A DNA stretch of 64,000 bases from Sphingobium sp. 66-54 (GCA_001899715.1 MKWI01000016.1:62001-126000), one strand, 5' to 3'. Numbered from the stretch's first letter, positions 47,267-56,601 are shown. Program-made: numbers and translations. Notes: generated from the sequence alone by a model not told the origin.

Positions 47267-48823
47267 ATGCGTTCGATCGACTATTTCGACAAGATGGCGC
47301 AGCTTTTCCCCGAGCGCACAATCCTCATCTCCGGCAATATCCGCTACACCTACGGGCAGATGCACCGGCTCACCCACCGCCTTGCCGGGGCGATGCTGGC
47401 GGACGGCCTCCAGCATCAGGAGGCGGTGGCGATCATGGCGCCCAACCACGGCGCCATCCTCACCGCGCAGCTCAGCCTCTGGCGCGCGGGCGCGGCGTGG
47501 ATCCCGGTCAACACCCGCAACGCGCTCGATGCCAATATCGCCTATTTGAACTACGTTCGCGCCGGCTGGCTGTTCTATCATTCGAGCCTTGCCGCCGATG
47601 CGCGCGAAGTCAAACGGCAGGTCCCCAGTATCCGCCGCATGATCTGCCTTGATGCCGATGATGGCGACTATCCCGCGCTCGACGCCTATATGCTGGCCGA
47701 GGACGCGCCCGACGCGCCCGATCTCGGCGACCCCGTGGGCGACGGTGAGGAACTGACCGCGATCATTGCGACGGGTGGCACCACCGGCCCGGCCAAGGGC
47801 GTGCGGATCATGAACCGGAGTTGGGGCACGCTGATGGAGACAATCGGCAACCTCATGCCGGCCGACGACGCCGTCTGCCTCGCCACCGCGCCGCTCACCC
47901 ATGCTGCCGGCCCGGTCGCCATGGCCGCCGTCGCGATGGGCGCGACCGTTGCGGTGCTGCCCGGCTTCGATGCCGAGGCGGTGATGCGTGCCATCGAGCA
48001 ATATCGCGTTACCCACATGTTCCTGCCGCCCACGGCGCTCTACACCATGCTCGCCCACCCTCGCGTGCGCGATTACGACTATTCCAGCCTGCGCTATTTC
48101 CTGCTCGCCGGCTCTCCCGTCTCGCCGGACAAGCTCAGGCAGGCGGTGGAGGTGTTCGGTCCCTGCATGTGCCAGAGCTACGGCCAGACCGAGTGCCATA
48201 TGATCGCCACCTGGCTCCCGCCCGAGACGGTAACGGCGGCGGCGCGCGGCATCCATCCCGAGCGGCTGGCGAGCTGCGGCAAGGCGTCCTATTCCGTCCG
48301 CATCGAGTTGATGGACGATGACGGCAATATCCTCCCCACCGGCGAGGTGGGCGAGATCGTCGCGCGCGGGGGCATCGTCGGCGGCGGCTATTTCGAGATG
48401 CCCGAGGCGACGGCGGAAGCAGTCGCGCACGGCTGGCACCATACTGGCGACGTCGGGCGGCGCGACGAGCATGGCTATTACTACATTGTCGACCGCAAGA
48501 AGGACATGGTCGTAACCGGCGGTTTCAACGTCTATTCGGCCGAGGTCGAGGGCGCGATCATGGAACTGGACGCGGTGACGGAAGCCGCGATCATCGGTAT
48601 CCCCCACGAGCATTGGGGCGAGCAGGTCCACGCCGTGGTGGTGCGCGGCGGCGATGTGGACGAGGCTGCGATCATCGCTCACGTGAAGGCACGCCTCGGC
48701 AGCGTCAAGGCGCCCAAGACGGTGGCGTTCGTCGAGGCGATCCCCCGCACGGCGGCTGGGAAAATGGACAAGAAAGCGATGCGCGCGCCTCATTGGGGCG
48801 ATCAGGAGCGCATGGTGCATTGA
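47267..48823 (+). CDS. AMP-forming acyl-CoA synthetase
   Basis: 518 residues of the adenylate-forming family. P-loop-like IIATGGTTGPAKGVRI (~165-180), QSYGQTECH (A5 region), HHTGDVGRRDEHGYYYIVDR and the C-terminal AAGKMDKKAMR with the catalytic Lys. It activates a carboxylic acid to its CoA ester. The setting, after etherase-type GSTs and before an aldehyde dehydrogenase, suggests an aromatic C3 side-chain acid, but a fatty acid cannot be excluded. GGGAGAG precedes ATG 47267. Confidence 0.85.
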   Translation: MRSIDYFDKMAQLFPERTILISGNIRYTYGQMHRLTHRLAGAMLADGLQHQEAVAIMAPNHGAILTAQLSLWRAGAAWIPVNTRNALDANIAYLNYVRAGWLFYHSSLAADAREVKRQVPSIRRMICLDADDGDYPALDAYMLAEDAPDAPDLGDPVGDGEELTAIIATGGTTGPAKGVRIMNRSWGTLMETIGNLMPADDAVCLATAPLTHAAGPVAMAAVAMGATVAVLPGFDAEAVMRAIEQYRVTHMFLPPTALYTMLAHPRVRDYDYSSLRYFLLAGSPVSPDKLRQAVEVFGPCMCQSYGQTECHMIATWLPPETVTAAARGIHPERLASCGKASYSVRIELMDDDGNILPTGEVGEIVARGGIVGGGYFEMPEATAEAVAHGWHHTGDVGRRDEHGYYYIVDRKKDMVVTGGFNVYSAEVEGAIMELDAVTEAAIIGIPHEHWGEQVHAVVVRGGDVDEAAIIAHVKARLGSVKAPKTVAFVEAIPRTAAGKMDKKAMRAPHWGDQERMVH

Positions 48824-48981
48824 TGGGGGCGCAGTTGAAGAGGAAAGGCTACATGTTGTCGACACTTCGACCCAATGGCCCATCGACTCCCACCATGACT
48901 TTGTCCTAATCTCACCCCGAGCCGCAAACGCTAGCGCGGCGGGATTGTCTCAGATGCCCGCTGTCAGATCCGAGGAGCTGG

Positions 48982-50499
48982 ATGATGAACAAGATGACCA
49001 ACGTGAAGCTGGAGCAATTCCCCTATTCGGAAGCCGCCAAGAAGGCGCTCGCGCGCAAGCCGGCGCTGTTCATCGACGGCGAGTGGGTCGAGTCGACCGG
49101 TGGCGAGACGCTTGCCGTCATCGACCCCAGCTCGGGCAAGGAAGTCAGCCGTTTCGTCGATGCCACCAATGCCGATGTCGACAAGGCCGTGGCGGCCGCG
49201 CGTCGTGCGTTCGATGACGGTCGCTGGTCCAACCTGCCGCCGATGGTGCGCGAGGGGATGATGCACAAGCTGGCCGATATTCTCGGCGAACATGCCGACG
49301 AACTGGCCGAGCTGGAGGCGATCGACAACGGCAAGCCGCGCGGCATGGCCGGCGCCATCGACGTGCCCGGCGCGATTGGCATGATGCACTATATGGCCGG
49401 TTGGGCGAGTAAGCTTGGCGGCGAGATGATCGAACCGAGCGCCGCGCCGGCCGGGGCCTTCCACACCTATGTGCGCCGCGAGCCGATCGGCGTCGCCGCG
49501 CAGATCGTGCCGTGGAACTTCCCGCTGCTGATGGCGGTGCTCAAGATTTCGCCGGCACTGGCGGCCGGCTGCACGGTGATCCTCAAGCCCGCCGAGCAGA
49601 CCTCGCTCACCGCGCTGCGCCTCGCCGATTTCATCCAGATGGCCGGCATCCCGGCCGGCGTGGTGAACATCATCACCGGCAATGGCCACACCGCTGGCGA
49701 CCGGCTGGTGCGTCACCCGGATGTCGACAAGGTGGCTTTCACCGGCTCCACCGAGGTCGGCAAGATCATCAACCGCACCGCGACCGACAGCTTGAAGCGC
49801 GTCACGCTGGAGCTGGGCGGCAAGTCGCCGGTGATCGTGCTGCCGGACGTCGATCCGGCGGTGGCGGGGCCGGGTACCGCGCAGGCGATCTTCTTCAACT
49901 CCGGGCAGGTCTGCGTCGCCGGCTCGCGCCTCTACGCACACAAAAGCGTGTTCGATAAGGTACTGGAAAATTTTGCGGAAGCCGCCGCTTTCTGGCAGCC
50001 GCGCGCCAGCCTCGATCCTGATGGCCATATGGGGCCGCTGGTCTCGGACGAGCAGTTCAACCGCGTGATGGGCTATATCGAGGACGGCAAGAAAGCCGGC
50101 GCCAGCGTGATGCTCGGCGGCGACACCCCGGCCAGCGAGGGCGGCTATTATGTCAACCCGACCGTGCTGGTGGATGTGAAGCCGGACATGCGGGTGGTGC
50201 GTGAGGAGATTTTCGGTCCGGTTGTCGTCGCCCAGCGCTTCGATGATCTCGACGAGGTCGCCCGGCAGGCGAACGATACGACCTTCGGCCTCGCCGCTGG
50301 TATCTGGACTAACAATCTCTCCGCGATGCACAAGCTGGCCGCCAAGCTGAAGGCCGGCACTGTCTGGGGTAATTGCCACTCGATGATCGACCCGGCGCTG
50401 CCGTTTGGCGGCTATAAGGAAAGCGGCCTCGGCCGCGAGCAGGGCCGGCAGGGCGTGGAAGCCTATACCGAACTGAAGTCGGTGATTATCGCGCTGTGA
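48982..50499 (+). CDS. Aldehyde dehydrogenase (NAD(P)-dependent)
   Basis: 505 residues, class of phenylacetaldehyde/betaine-aldehyde dehydrogenases. Seen: IVPWNFPLLMAVLKISPALA, GSTEVGKII, catalytic Glu in LELGGKSP and nucleophile Cys in FFNSGQVCVAGSR. In beta-aryl ether breakdown an aldehyde dehydrogenase is needed after oxidation of the hydroxypropanone side chain; vanillin from stilbene cleavage is another possible substrate. Ribosome site GAGGAG. Alternative ATGs lie 3 and 12 bases downstream. Confidence 0.9.
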   Translation: MMNKMTNVKLEQFPYSEAAKKALARKPALFIDGEWVESTGGETLAVIDPSSGKEVSRFVDATNADVDKAVAAARRAFDDGRWSNLPPMVREGMMHKLADILGEHADELAELEAIDNGKPRGMAGAIDVPGAIGMMHYMAGWASKLGGEMIEPSAAPAGAFHTYVRREPIGVAAQIVPWNFPLLMAVLKISPALAAGCTVILKPAEQTSLTALRLADFIQMAGIPAGVVNIITGNGHTAGDRLVRHPDVDKVAFTGSTEVGKIINRTATDSLKRVTLELGGKSPVIVLPDVDPAVAGPGTAQAIFFNSGQVCVAGSRLYAHKSVFDKVLENFAEAAAFWQPRASLDPDGHMGPLVSDEQFNRVMGYIEDGKKAGASVMLGGDTPASEGGYYVNPTVLVDVKPDMRVVREEIFGPVVVAQRFDDLDEVARQANDTTFGLAAGIWTNNLSAMHKLAAKLKAGTVWGNCHSMIDPALPFGGYKESGLGREQGRQGVEAYTELKSVIIAL

Positions 50500-50555
50500 T
50501 TTTCGGAGGCGGCGAGGTTGCGTGCGTGCGCAGACTCGCCGCCATGAATGTCGCA

Positions 50556-50634
50556 GTGTTCCTGCGCAGGCAGGAATGTAGGGCCAGATAGCGCTGCGAC
50601 TGATTGCCCTGGGCTCCAGCATTCGCAGGAGCAC
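50556..50634. repeat. Inverted repeat pair that abuts the next gene
   Basis: Left unit GTGTTCCTGCGCAGGCAGGA from 50556; right unit GCCCTGGGCTCCAGCATTCG from 50606, ending GCAGGAGCAC at 50634. The AGGAG of the right end (50627-50631) lies six bases before ATG 50638 and can serve as its ribosome binding site. Confidence 0.85.
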
Positions 50635-50637
50635 GTC

Positions 50638-51537
50638 ATGTCAAGACGGGAAAACCAAGCGCCCATGCCCATCGACATCAGCAAGGTGAAGGCCATCGAC
50701 GTTCACGTCCATGCCGAGGTCTCGTGTCACGACCCAGAGGACCCGGTGATGGCGCAGTTTTTCGATGCGGCCAGCGCCTATTTCAAGGCACCACGCGAGC
50801 GGCCGAAGATCCCCGAGATCATCGATTTCTATCGTGAGCGGCAAATCGCCTTCTGCCTGTTCACCGTCGATTGCGAGAGCGCGGTCGGCGCCAAGCGCGT
50901 CTCCAATTACGAGATCGCCGAGCTGGCGGCGGACCATAGCGACATCGTGATCCCCTTCGCGTCGATCGACCCGCACAAGGGCAAATATGGCGCCCGCGAG
51001 GCCCGAGACCTGATCGAAAACTATGGCGTCAAGGGATTCAAATTCCACCATTTGATCCAGGGCATCCACCCGGCGGACCGCACTGGATACCCGATCTACG
51101 AGGTGATCGCCGAATATAAGCTCCCGGCGATCTTCCACACCGGCCACAGCGGCATGGGCACCGGCATGCGCGGGGGCGGGGGCGTGCGGCTCAAATATGG
51201 CCAGCCGATGCTGATGGACGATGTCGCGGCGGATTTCCCGGATATGAAGATGATCCTCGCCCACCCGAGCTGGCCGTGGACGGATGAGAGCCTCTCCATG
51301 GCGCTGCACAAGGACAATATATTCATCGACCTGTCCGGCTGGAGCCCCAAATATTTCCCTAAGCAGATCATCACCTACGCAAACACGCAGCTTCGCCACA
51401 AGATGATGTTCGGCAGCGATTTCCCGCTCATCACGCCGGAAAAATGGATTGCGGCGGCGCAGGAGGCCGGCTTCAAGGAGGAGGTTCTGCCGCTCATCCT
51501 CAAGGACAATGCGGTGAAGGTGCTGGGGCTGGGGTGA
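50638..51537 (+). CDS. Amidohydrolase (amidohydrolase_2 family)
   Basis: 299 residues. AIDVHVHAEVSCHDPED carries the HxH metal motif; later FKFHHLIQGIHP, IFHTGHSGMGTG, ILAHPSWPW and MFGSDFPLITPEKW complete a decarboxylase or lactonase-type site. I chose ATG 50638, whose ribosome site lies in the adjoining repeat; ATG 50665 (MPIDISKVK) is the alternative and matches where relatives begin. First of an operon with a phosphatase-like gene, an SDR and a GST. Confidence 0.8.
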   Translation: MSRRENQAPMPIDISKVKAIDVHVHAEVSCHDPEDPVMAQFFDAASAYFKAPRERPKIPEIIDFYRERQIAFCLFTVDCESAVGAKRVSNYEIAELAADHSDIVIPFASIDPHKGKYGAREARDLIENYGVKGFKFHHLIQGIHPADRTGYPIYEVIAEYKLPAIFHTGHSGMGTGMRGGGGVRLKYGQPMLMDDVAADFPDMKMILAHPSWPWTDESLSMALHKDNIFIDLSGWSPKYFPKQIITYANTQLRHKMMFGSDFPLITPEKWIAAAQEAGFKEEVLPLILKDNAVKVLGLG

Positions 51538-52022
51538 GCGATCCCGCCGATATCCGTGCCTGGCAACGGCTGGACGCGCGCGTCACCACCTCCGGCCGGT
51601 TGCAAGCGGGCGATCCCGCGCGCCTCGCTGCCATCGGCGTGCGCCATATCGTCAATCTGGCGCTGGTCGAGCACCCGGAGGCGTTGGCCGGCGAGGCGGC
51701 GCTCTGCGCGGCGGCGGGGATACGCTACACCCATATCCCGGTGCCTTTCGATGCGCCGGACGAGAGCCACTTCGCCGCCTTTCGCGCCGCCATCGAGGCG
51801 GATGATATGCCGGTGCACGTCCACTGCATCGCCAATTTTCGCGTCTCGGCCTTCTTCTACCGCTACCATCGCGCCGTGACCGGCATGGATGAACCCGCCG
51901 CCCGCGCGCTGATGGCGCGGCACTGGACGCCGGAGATGCACACCCATCCAATGGCGCCCGTCTGGGCAACCTTCATCGCGCCGGCCGGATCGGTGCAAAC
52001 CTCATCAGGAGAGACGGAATGA
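51534..52022 (+). CDS. Protein-tyrosine-phosphatase-like protein
   Basis: 162 residues, GTG start that overlaps the amidohydrolase stop. The frame has LQAGDPARLAAIGVRHIVNL at the start and the active-site-like loop PVHVHCIANFRVSAFFYRY. The spacing Cys-X4-Arg is that of DUF442/rhodanese-like loops rather than the Cys-X5-Arg of classical phosphatases. Role in an aromatic operon is unclear. Its stop overlaps the SDR start. Confidence 0.65.
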   Translation: MSDPADIRAWQRLDARVTTSGRLQAGDPARLAAIGVRHIVNLALVEHPEALAGEAALCAAAGIRYTHIPVPFDAPDESHFAAFRAAIEADDMPVHVHCIANFRVSAFFYRYHRAVTGMDEPAARALMARHWTPEMHTHPMAPVWATFIAPAGSVQTSSGETE

Positions 52023-52768
52023 CGGATTTTGCCGGACGCCATGTGATCGTGACCGGAGCCTCCAGCGGCATCGGCCTCGCCACCGCGCAGATGCTTGCCG
52101 CGCGGGGGGCCAAGGTCTCGATGATCGCGCGCCGGCGTGAGGCGCTGGAGGTCGAGGCGACAGAGATCGGCACCAACGCTGCCGCCTTCGCCGCTGATGT
52201 GGCGGACCGTGCGGCGCTGGAACAGGCGCTGGCCGATGCCGCTGCCCATTTTGGCCCGGCTTACGGCCTGTTCGCCAATGCCGGGCTGGCCGGCAATTTC
52301 GCACCGGCACTCGGCTATTCCGGCACGCTGTTCGAGCAGGTGTTGACCGTCAATCTCACCAGTGTTTTCTGGGCGATGCAGGCCGTTCTTCCCGCGATGG
52401 TCGACGCGAAGGAAGGGGCGATTCTCGTCACCGGCTCCATGGCGAGCAAGCGCGGCATGGCGATGAACCCGGCCTATGTCGCCTCCAAGCACGGTGTGCT
52501 CGGCCTCTCGCGCGCCATCGCGGTGGAGATGGCGCCGCATGGCGTGCGCTGCAACTGCGTCATCCCCGGCTTCATCGAGACCCCGGCGTTCGACCTCATC
52601 CCGCCCGAGCAGGCCGCCAGGATCAACCAGCGTGTCCCCCAGCGCCGCATGGGGTCCGCGGACGAGCTCGCCGAGGTCGCCTGCTTCCTCCTCTCGCCCG
52701 CCGCCAGCCATGTCACCGCGCAGAACTGGGCGGTCGACGGCGGCGTGCTGGAGACGCTGGAGGTTTGA
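52019..52768 (+). CDS. Short-chain dehydrogenase/reductase (SDR)
   Basis: 249 residues, classical SDR. TGASSGIGLATAQML, LFANAGLAGNF (NAG motif), active site S in VTGSMASKRG and YVASKHG. The C-terminus WAVDGGVLETLEV is typical. ATGA overlap with the phosphatase-like gene; a GST follows after 28 bases. Less like LigD than the gene at 36869. Substrate unknown. Confidence 0.87.
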   Translation: MTDFAGRHVIVTGASSGIGLATAQMLAARGAKVSMIARRREALEVEATEIGTNAAAFAADVADRAALEQALADAAAHFGPAYGLFANAGLAGNFAPALGYSGTLFEQVLTVNLTSVFWAMQAVLPAMVDAKEGAILVTGSMASKRGMAMNPAYVASKHGVLGLSRAIAVEMAPHGVRCNCVIPGFIETPAFDLIPPEQAARINQRVPQRRMGSADELAEVACFLLSPAASHVTAQNWAVDGGVLETLEV

Positions 52769-52796
52769 CCCTTATTCCCGTGCAACGGAGCGACGC

Positions 52797-53555
52797 ATGA
52801 CCCTCAAATATTACCACGCCGAGCCGCTGGCCAATTCCTTGAAGTCGATGATCCCGCTCAAGGAGAAGGGGCTCGCCTACGAGTCGATCTATGTCGATCT
52901 GCACAAGTTCGAGCAGCACAGCGACTGGTTCGTGGCGATCAACCCGGAAGGGCAGGTGCCCGTGCTCGATCACAATGGCACGATCATCACCCACACCACC
53001 GTCATCAACGAATATCTGGAGGACGTCTTTCCCGAGATTCCGCTGATGCCGCGCGATCCGGTCGGCAAGGCGCGAGTGCGCTACTGGAACAAGTTCGTCG
53101 ACGAGCATGTGATGAACCACGTCTCGATGCATGGCTGGCACCGGCTGGTCGGCGTCATCGCGCGCAATATCGAGAGCGGCGAGTTTGAGACGTTGCTGGC
53201 GCACATCCCGCTGCCCGACCAGCGCAAGAAATGGGCGCAGGCGCGCTCCGGTTTCTCCGAGGCGGACCTCGCCAACGCCACCGACAAGATCGTCTATGCG
53301 CTGAGGAAGATCGAGGCGCAGTTGGGGGAGACGGTGTGGTTGGCGGGCGACAGCTACAGCACGGCGGACATCAACTTCTTCAGCCATTGCGGCATGATGG
53401 TGGAGCGCATGTTCCCCGAGATGGGGGTGGCGCAAAATTATCCGCGCCTCGTCGACTGGCGCGAGCGGGTGAAGGCGCGCCCGGCGGTGCAGGAGGCGCT
53501 GGCGAGCGAGGATCGCACAGCGCCGGGCCTGCGCACCTGGTCGGGGGATCGGTGA
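52797..53555 (+). CDS. Glutathione S-transferase, LigF-like beta-etherase
   Basis: 252 residues (LigF 257). The N-terminus closely recalls LigF: ANSLKSMIPLKEKGLAYESI, FEQHSDWFVAINPEGQVPVL and VINEYLEDVFPE. The helical domain has PLPDQRKKWAQARSGFSEAD and GDSYSTADINFFSH. LigF displaces the phenol from a beta(S)-aryl ether ketone with glutathione; stereo-preference here is not readable. CAACGGAG lies before the ATG. Last gene of the operon that starts at 50638. Confidence 0.82.
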   Translation: MTLKYYHAEPLANSLKSMIPLKEKGLAYESIYVDLHKFEQHSDWFVAINPEGQVPVLDHNGTIITHTTVINEYLEDVFPEIPLMPRDPVGKARVRYWNKFVDEHVMNHVSMHGWHRLVGVIARNIESGEFETLLAHIPLPDQRKKWAQARSGFSEADLANATDKIVYALRKIEAQLGETVWLAGDSYSTADINFFSHCGMMVERMFPEMGVAQNYPRLVDWRERVKARPAVQEALASEDRTAPGLRTWSGDR

Positions 53556-53941
53556 GGGGCGCGACGTCGGAGCGAGAAGAGGCCTTGTGCTCCTGCGAAG
53601 GCAGGAGCCCAGGGCGACAAGTAAATGCGGTTGGATCTGGAGTTCCTGATTCCCCAGGAGCACGGCGAATGTCTTCGGCCTATCGTCCGGGATTGCGGTG
53701 CTTCCTTTTCGCTCTTTGTACCCGTTCGGTCGAGTCGGCACGAGTCGATGGTTTGGGCGTGCCTTCTCTTCGTAGCGGCGCCATCGGCCCGATCTCCGCC
53801 GGCTGTTACTTAAACCCATCGAATTAGTTGGATGATTCAACCGAATCTCCCGGAAAACCGCGAAAAAACCAATCCCGTTTCAAAACGGAGCTTGCCTGCG
53901 CGGACCCATTTGCTATTTCGCTACGTGAAAGGAGAGGGGGC
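53556..53941. other. Intergenic region before the second IclR gene
   Basis: 386 bases with no gene I can support. An inverted repeat pair lies at 53585-53663. A short dyad GTTG-N7-CAAC at 53827-53841 could be an autoregulatory site of the IclR gene. The open frame upstream of 53942 lacks a ribosome site. Confidence 0.35.
53585..53663. repeat. Inverted pair of GTGCTCCTGC repeat units
   Basis: Left unit TTGTGCTCCTGCGAAGGCAG from 53585, running into GAGCCCAGGGC; right unit from 53637 ends CCAGGAGCAC at 53663 and is somewhat decayed. It sits directly after the LigF-like GST gene. Confidence 0.85.
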
Positions 53942-54748
53942 TTGATCGAGCGCAAGGTCAAGACGGTGCGGGCGCTGGAACGCGGCCTTCAGGTGCTGTC
54001 GGAGATCGACCGACGCAAGGGCGCCAATCTGCACGAACTGCACCTCGCGCTGGGCTTGCCCAAGGCGACGCTGCTGCGCATGGTGGTGACGCTGAGCAAG
54101 CACGGCCATATCTGGCAGCGGCTGGCGGACGGTGCCTTTCTGCCGAGTGTGCGGCGCGGTTTCCCGTCCCCCGATATCGAGGGCGAGGAGATTGCGGAGG
54201 TCGCTTCCGAGCATCTCGCGCGCCTGTCCGAGCAGGTCGCCTGGCCTTCCGCGCTGGCGGTGCCCCGGTCCGATCATATGGAGATCGTCGAGACCAACAG
54301 CCCGCTGCTGCGGCTGGACGCGATCACGCTGGGCCCCGTCGGCAGCCGGCTTTCCTATCTGCACACGGCGACAGGCCGCGCCTATCTCGCCGCCAGCGAG
54401 GCGGACGAGCGTGCCGTCATCCTGCGCCGTCTGCGCCCGATGGAAGCGGACGCGGCGGGCGAGCGTCTGCTCGACGATATTCTCGGCACCATCCGCGACC
54501 GGGGCTACGCCCTGCGCGAGCCGTTTCATCCGTGGCCGGACCGCAACTGGCAGGCGGTGCGGCAGGACGGGCGCCGCTCGATGGCGGTGCCGGTCGAGAT
54601 GGGGGACGTACCGGTGGCCTCGCTCAACATCACCTGGCTGCAACGGCGCAGCGAGACGGCGACGGTGGTGCAGCGGCACCTCGGCGCGCTGCGGCGCACG
54701 GCCGAGGCGATCGGCGCCGAGTTGGCGGCCCAGCGGGCGGTTTCATGA
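53942..54748 (+). CDS. IclR-family transcriptional regulator
   Basis: 268 residues from a TTG start at 53942, chosen because AAGGAGAGGGGG lies directly before it; the frame is open upstream to 53828 without a ribosome site. Winged helix at ~5-65 (VRALERGLQVLSEIDRR, HLALGLPKATLLRMVVTLSK) and effector domain to the end (GPVGSRLSYLHTATGRAYLA). Close to MhpR/HcaR-type members. It probably governs the MDR-hydrolase-VOC operon downstream or the GST operon upstream. Confidence 0.85.
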   Translation: MIERKVKTVRALERGLQVLSEIDRRKGANLHELHLALGLPKATLLRMVVTLSKHGHIWQRLADGAFLPSVRRGFPSPDIEGEEIAEVASEHLARLSEQVAWPSALAVPRSDHMEIVETNSPLLRLDAITLGPVGSRLSYLHTATGRAYLAASEADERAVILRRLRPMEADAAGERLLDDILGTIRDRGYALREPFHPWPDRNWQAVRQDGRRSMAVPVEMGDVPVASLNITWLQRRSETATVVQRHLGALRRTAEAIGAELAAQRAVS

Positions 54749-54838
54749 GTTGAAAAGCCGTGCCGCGCGGGGCGGACGTCGCCCGGCAATGCGCTAGGCC
54801 ACGGATCGAACAAGATCAGACAGACAGGAGAAGCACAG

Positions 54839-55852
54839 ATGCGCGCATGGCAATTGGCGGCGGGAGCCTCGTCGCTGGACGACCTCAGCCTGATCGAGAC
54901 CGCGCAACCTGCGCCGGGGCCGGGCGAAGTGGCGATCCGCGTCCGCGCCTGCTCGCTCAACTATCGCGATCAGGCCATCGTCAAGGGCCGCTATATGGGT
55001 GGGCCGATCCCGGCGCCGATCGTGCCGCTGTCGGACGGCGCGGGCGAGGTGATCGCGGTCGGTGCCGGCGTCACCCGCTTCAAGGTGAGCGATCGCGTCG
55101 CAGGCACCTTCTTCCAGAACTGGGTCGACGGGCCGCCTAATCCGCATGTCGGCGCGGCGCTCGGCGCGGCCGGGGCGCCGGGCATGCTGGCCGAGGTGGT
55201 CGTGCTGCCCGAACAGGGTGTGGTGCCCATCGCCGCCTCGCTCAGCTATGCCGAGGCGGCGTGCCTGCCCTGCGCCGGCGTGACGGCGTGGAACGCGCTG
55301 TTCGAGGGACCGCGTCCGGTCAAGCCCGGCAACCGCGTGCTGGTGCTCGGCACCGGCGGCGTCTCGATGATCGCGCTGCAACTGGCCAAGGCGGCAGGCT
55401 GCGAGGTGGTTGCTACCTCCTCCGATAATGCCAAGCTGGAGCGGGCGAAGGCGCTTGGGGCCGACCATGGCGTCAACTACAAGGAGATCGGCGAGTGGGG
55501 CGGGCACATTGCCGCCACGCTCGGCGGGGTGGACAAGGTCGTCGAGGTTGGTGGCGCGGGCACGCTGCAACAGAGCTTCGCGGCGCTGCGCCACAATGCC
55601 GAGGTGGCGCTCATCGGCGTGCTGATGCCGGTGGGCGGCCCCAATCCGGCGCCGCTGATGATGACAGGCAGCATCCTGCGCGGCATCTTCGTCGGTTCGC
55701 GGCGCATGGCGGAGAAGCTTGCCACCGCCGTCGACGCCAACGGCATCAAGCCGGTGATTGGCGCTACCTTCGGTTTCACCGATGCCAAAAAGGCCTATGA
55801 CCACAACGCTTCGCCGGCGCTGTTCGGCAAGACCGTCATCGAGGTCGGCTGA
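54839..55852 (+). CDS. Zinc-less MDR-type alcohol dehydrogenase/quinone oxidoreductase
   Basis: 337 residues, medium-chain dehydrogenase fold. N-terminal GroES-like domain (RVRACSLNYRDQAIVKGRYM, PIVPLSDGAGEVIAVGAGVT); the zinc-ligand Cys/His of alcohol dehydrogenases is replaced (NYRD, LSDGAGE), as in quinone reductases. Cofactor motif VLVLGTGGVSMIALQLAKA. It would reduce an activated double bond or ketone. First of a three-gene operon. Confidence 0.85.
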   Translation: MRAWQLAAGASSLDDLSLIETAQPAPGPGEVAIRVRACSLNYRDQAIVKGRYMGGPIPAPIVPLSDGAGEVIAVGAGVTRFKVSDRVAGTFFQNWVDGPPNPHVGAALGAAGAPGMLAEVVVLPEQGVVPIAASLSYAEAACLPCAGVTAWNALFEGPRPVKPGNRVLVLGTGGVSMIALQLAKAAGCEVVATSSDNAKLERAKALGADHGVNYKEIGEWGGHIAATLGGVDKVVEVGGAGTLQQSFAALRHNAEVALIGVLMPVGGPNPAPLMMTGSILRGIFVGSRRMAEKLATAVDANGIKPVIGATFGFTDAKKAYDHNASPALFGKTVIEVG

Positions 55853-55866
55853 ACGGCGGCCCCCGC

Positions 55867-56601
55867 GTGGCCAGTTTCCTGATGATCCACGGCGCCTGGC
55901 ATGGCGGCTGGTGTTTCGACCGCTTGCGTGCGCCGCTGGAGGCGGCTGGCCACGCGATGACCGCGCCCGATCTGCCCGGTATGGGCGGCGATACACGGGC
56001 GTTGGCCGCCGTTTCGCTGGAGAGCTGGGCACGCTTTGTGGCGGAGGCGGCGGAGGCGCTGCCCGCGCCGGTGATCCTGTGCGGGCACAGCCGGGGCGGC
56101 ATTGTGGTGAGTCAGGCGGCTGAATTGGCGCCGGAGCGCTTCACCGCGCTCGTCTATATCGCCGCCATGCTCGTGCCCGATGGCGCCAGCCTCTACGACA
56201 TGCGCGACAGTCAACCGCGCGACGCGGCGTTCGAAGCTGGCCTGGAGCCGGTTGCGAGCGGCCTCGCCGTGGCTGTGGCGCCCGAGGTGGCGACCGCGTA
56301 TTTCTGTGACCGATGCAGCCCGGCGGATCAGGCGATGGTCGCTGCGCGGCTGCTGCCTGAGCCGGTCCGTCCGCTCGGTACACCGCTGCGGTTGAGCGAG
56401 GCGCGTTCCGGGCAGGTGCCGCGCCACTATATCGCCTGCCGGCACGACCGCACGATCCCCTTCGCGCTCCAGCAGGCGATGCAGGCGCGCTTGCCGTGCG
56501 CGACCAGCGTCACGCTGGAGAGTGATCATTCCCCCTTTCTCTGCGCGCCGGAAGCTCTTACCGCCGCGCTCATCACCATTGCCGAGAGGATAGAGGCATG
56601 A
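55867..56601 (+). CDS. Alpha/beta hydrolase (methyl-salicylate-esterase-like)
   Basis: 244 residues, GTG start. FLMIHGAWHGGWCFDRLRAP forms the oxyanion region, LCGHSRGGIVVSQAAE the nucleophile elbow (Ser), and LESDHSPFL the catalytic His. No signal peptide. Relatives include plant methyl-ester esterases and bacterial C-C hydrolases. An ester or C-C bond in an aromatic side chain is a reasonable guess, not more. Stop overlaps the VOC gene start (ATGA). Confidence 0.82.
   Translation: MASFLMIHGAWHGGWCFDRLRAPLEAAGHAMTAPDLPGMGGDTRALAAVSLESWARFVAEAAEALPAPVILCGHSRGGIVVSQAAELAPERFTALVYIAAMLVPDGASLYDMRDSQPRDAAFEAGLEPVASGLAVAVAPEVATAYFCDRCSPADQAMVAARLLPEPVRPLGTPLRLSEARSGQVPRHYIACRHDRTIPFALQQAMQARLPCATSVTLESDHSPFLCAPEALTAALITIAERIEA

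Noticed and set aside
46970..48883. Long minus-strand frame opposite the GST and acyl-CoA synthetase genes
   Set aside because: Shadow of the plus-strand synthetase; no recognisable domain or ribosome site.
48964..50634. Long minus-strand frame opposite the aldehyde dehydrogenase
   Set aside because: His/Arg/Gly-rich translation without motifs; the plus strand has a full aldehyde dehydrogenase with catalytic Cys and Glu.
53668..53827. ATG after AGGAGCAC of a repeat, similar to the 50638 case
   Set aside because: The frame is short, its codon use is not coding-like and the translation (begins MSSAYRPGLR) has no support, so the repeat seems to mimic a ribosome site here by chance.
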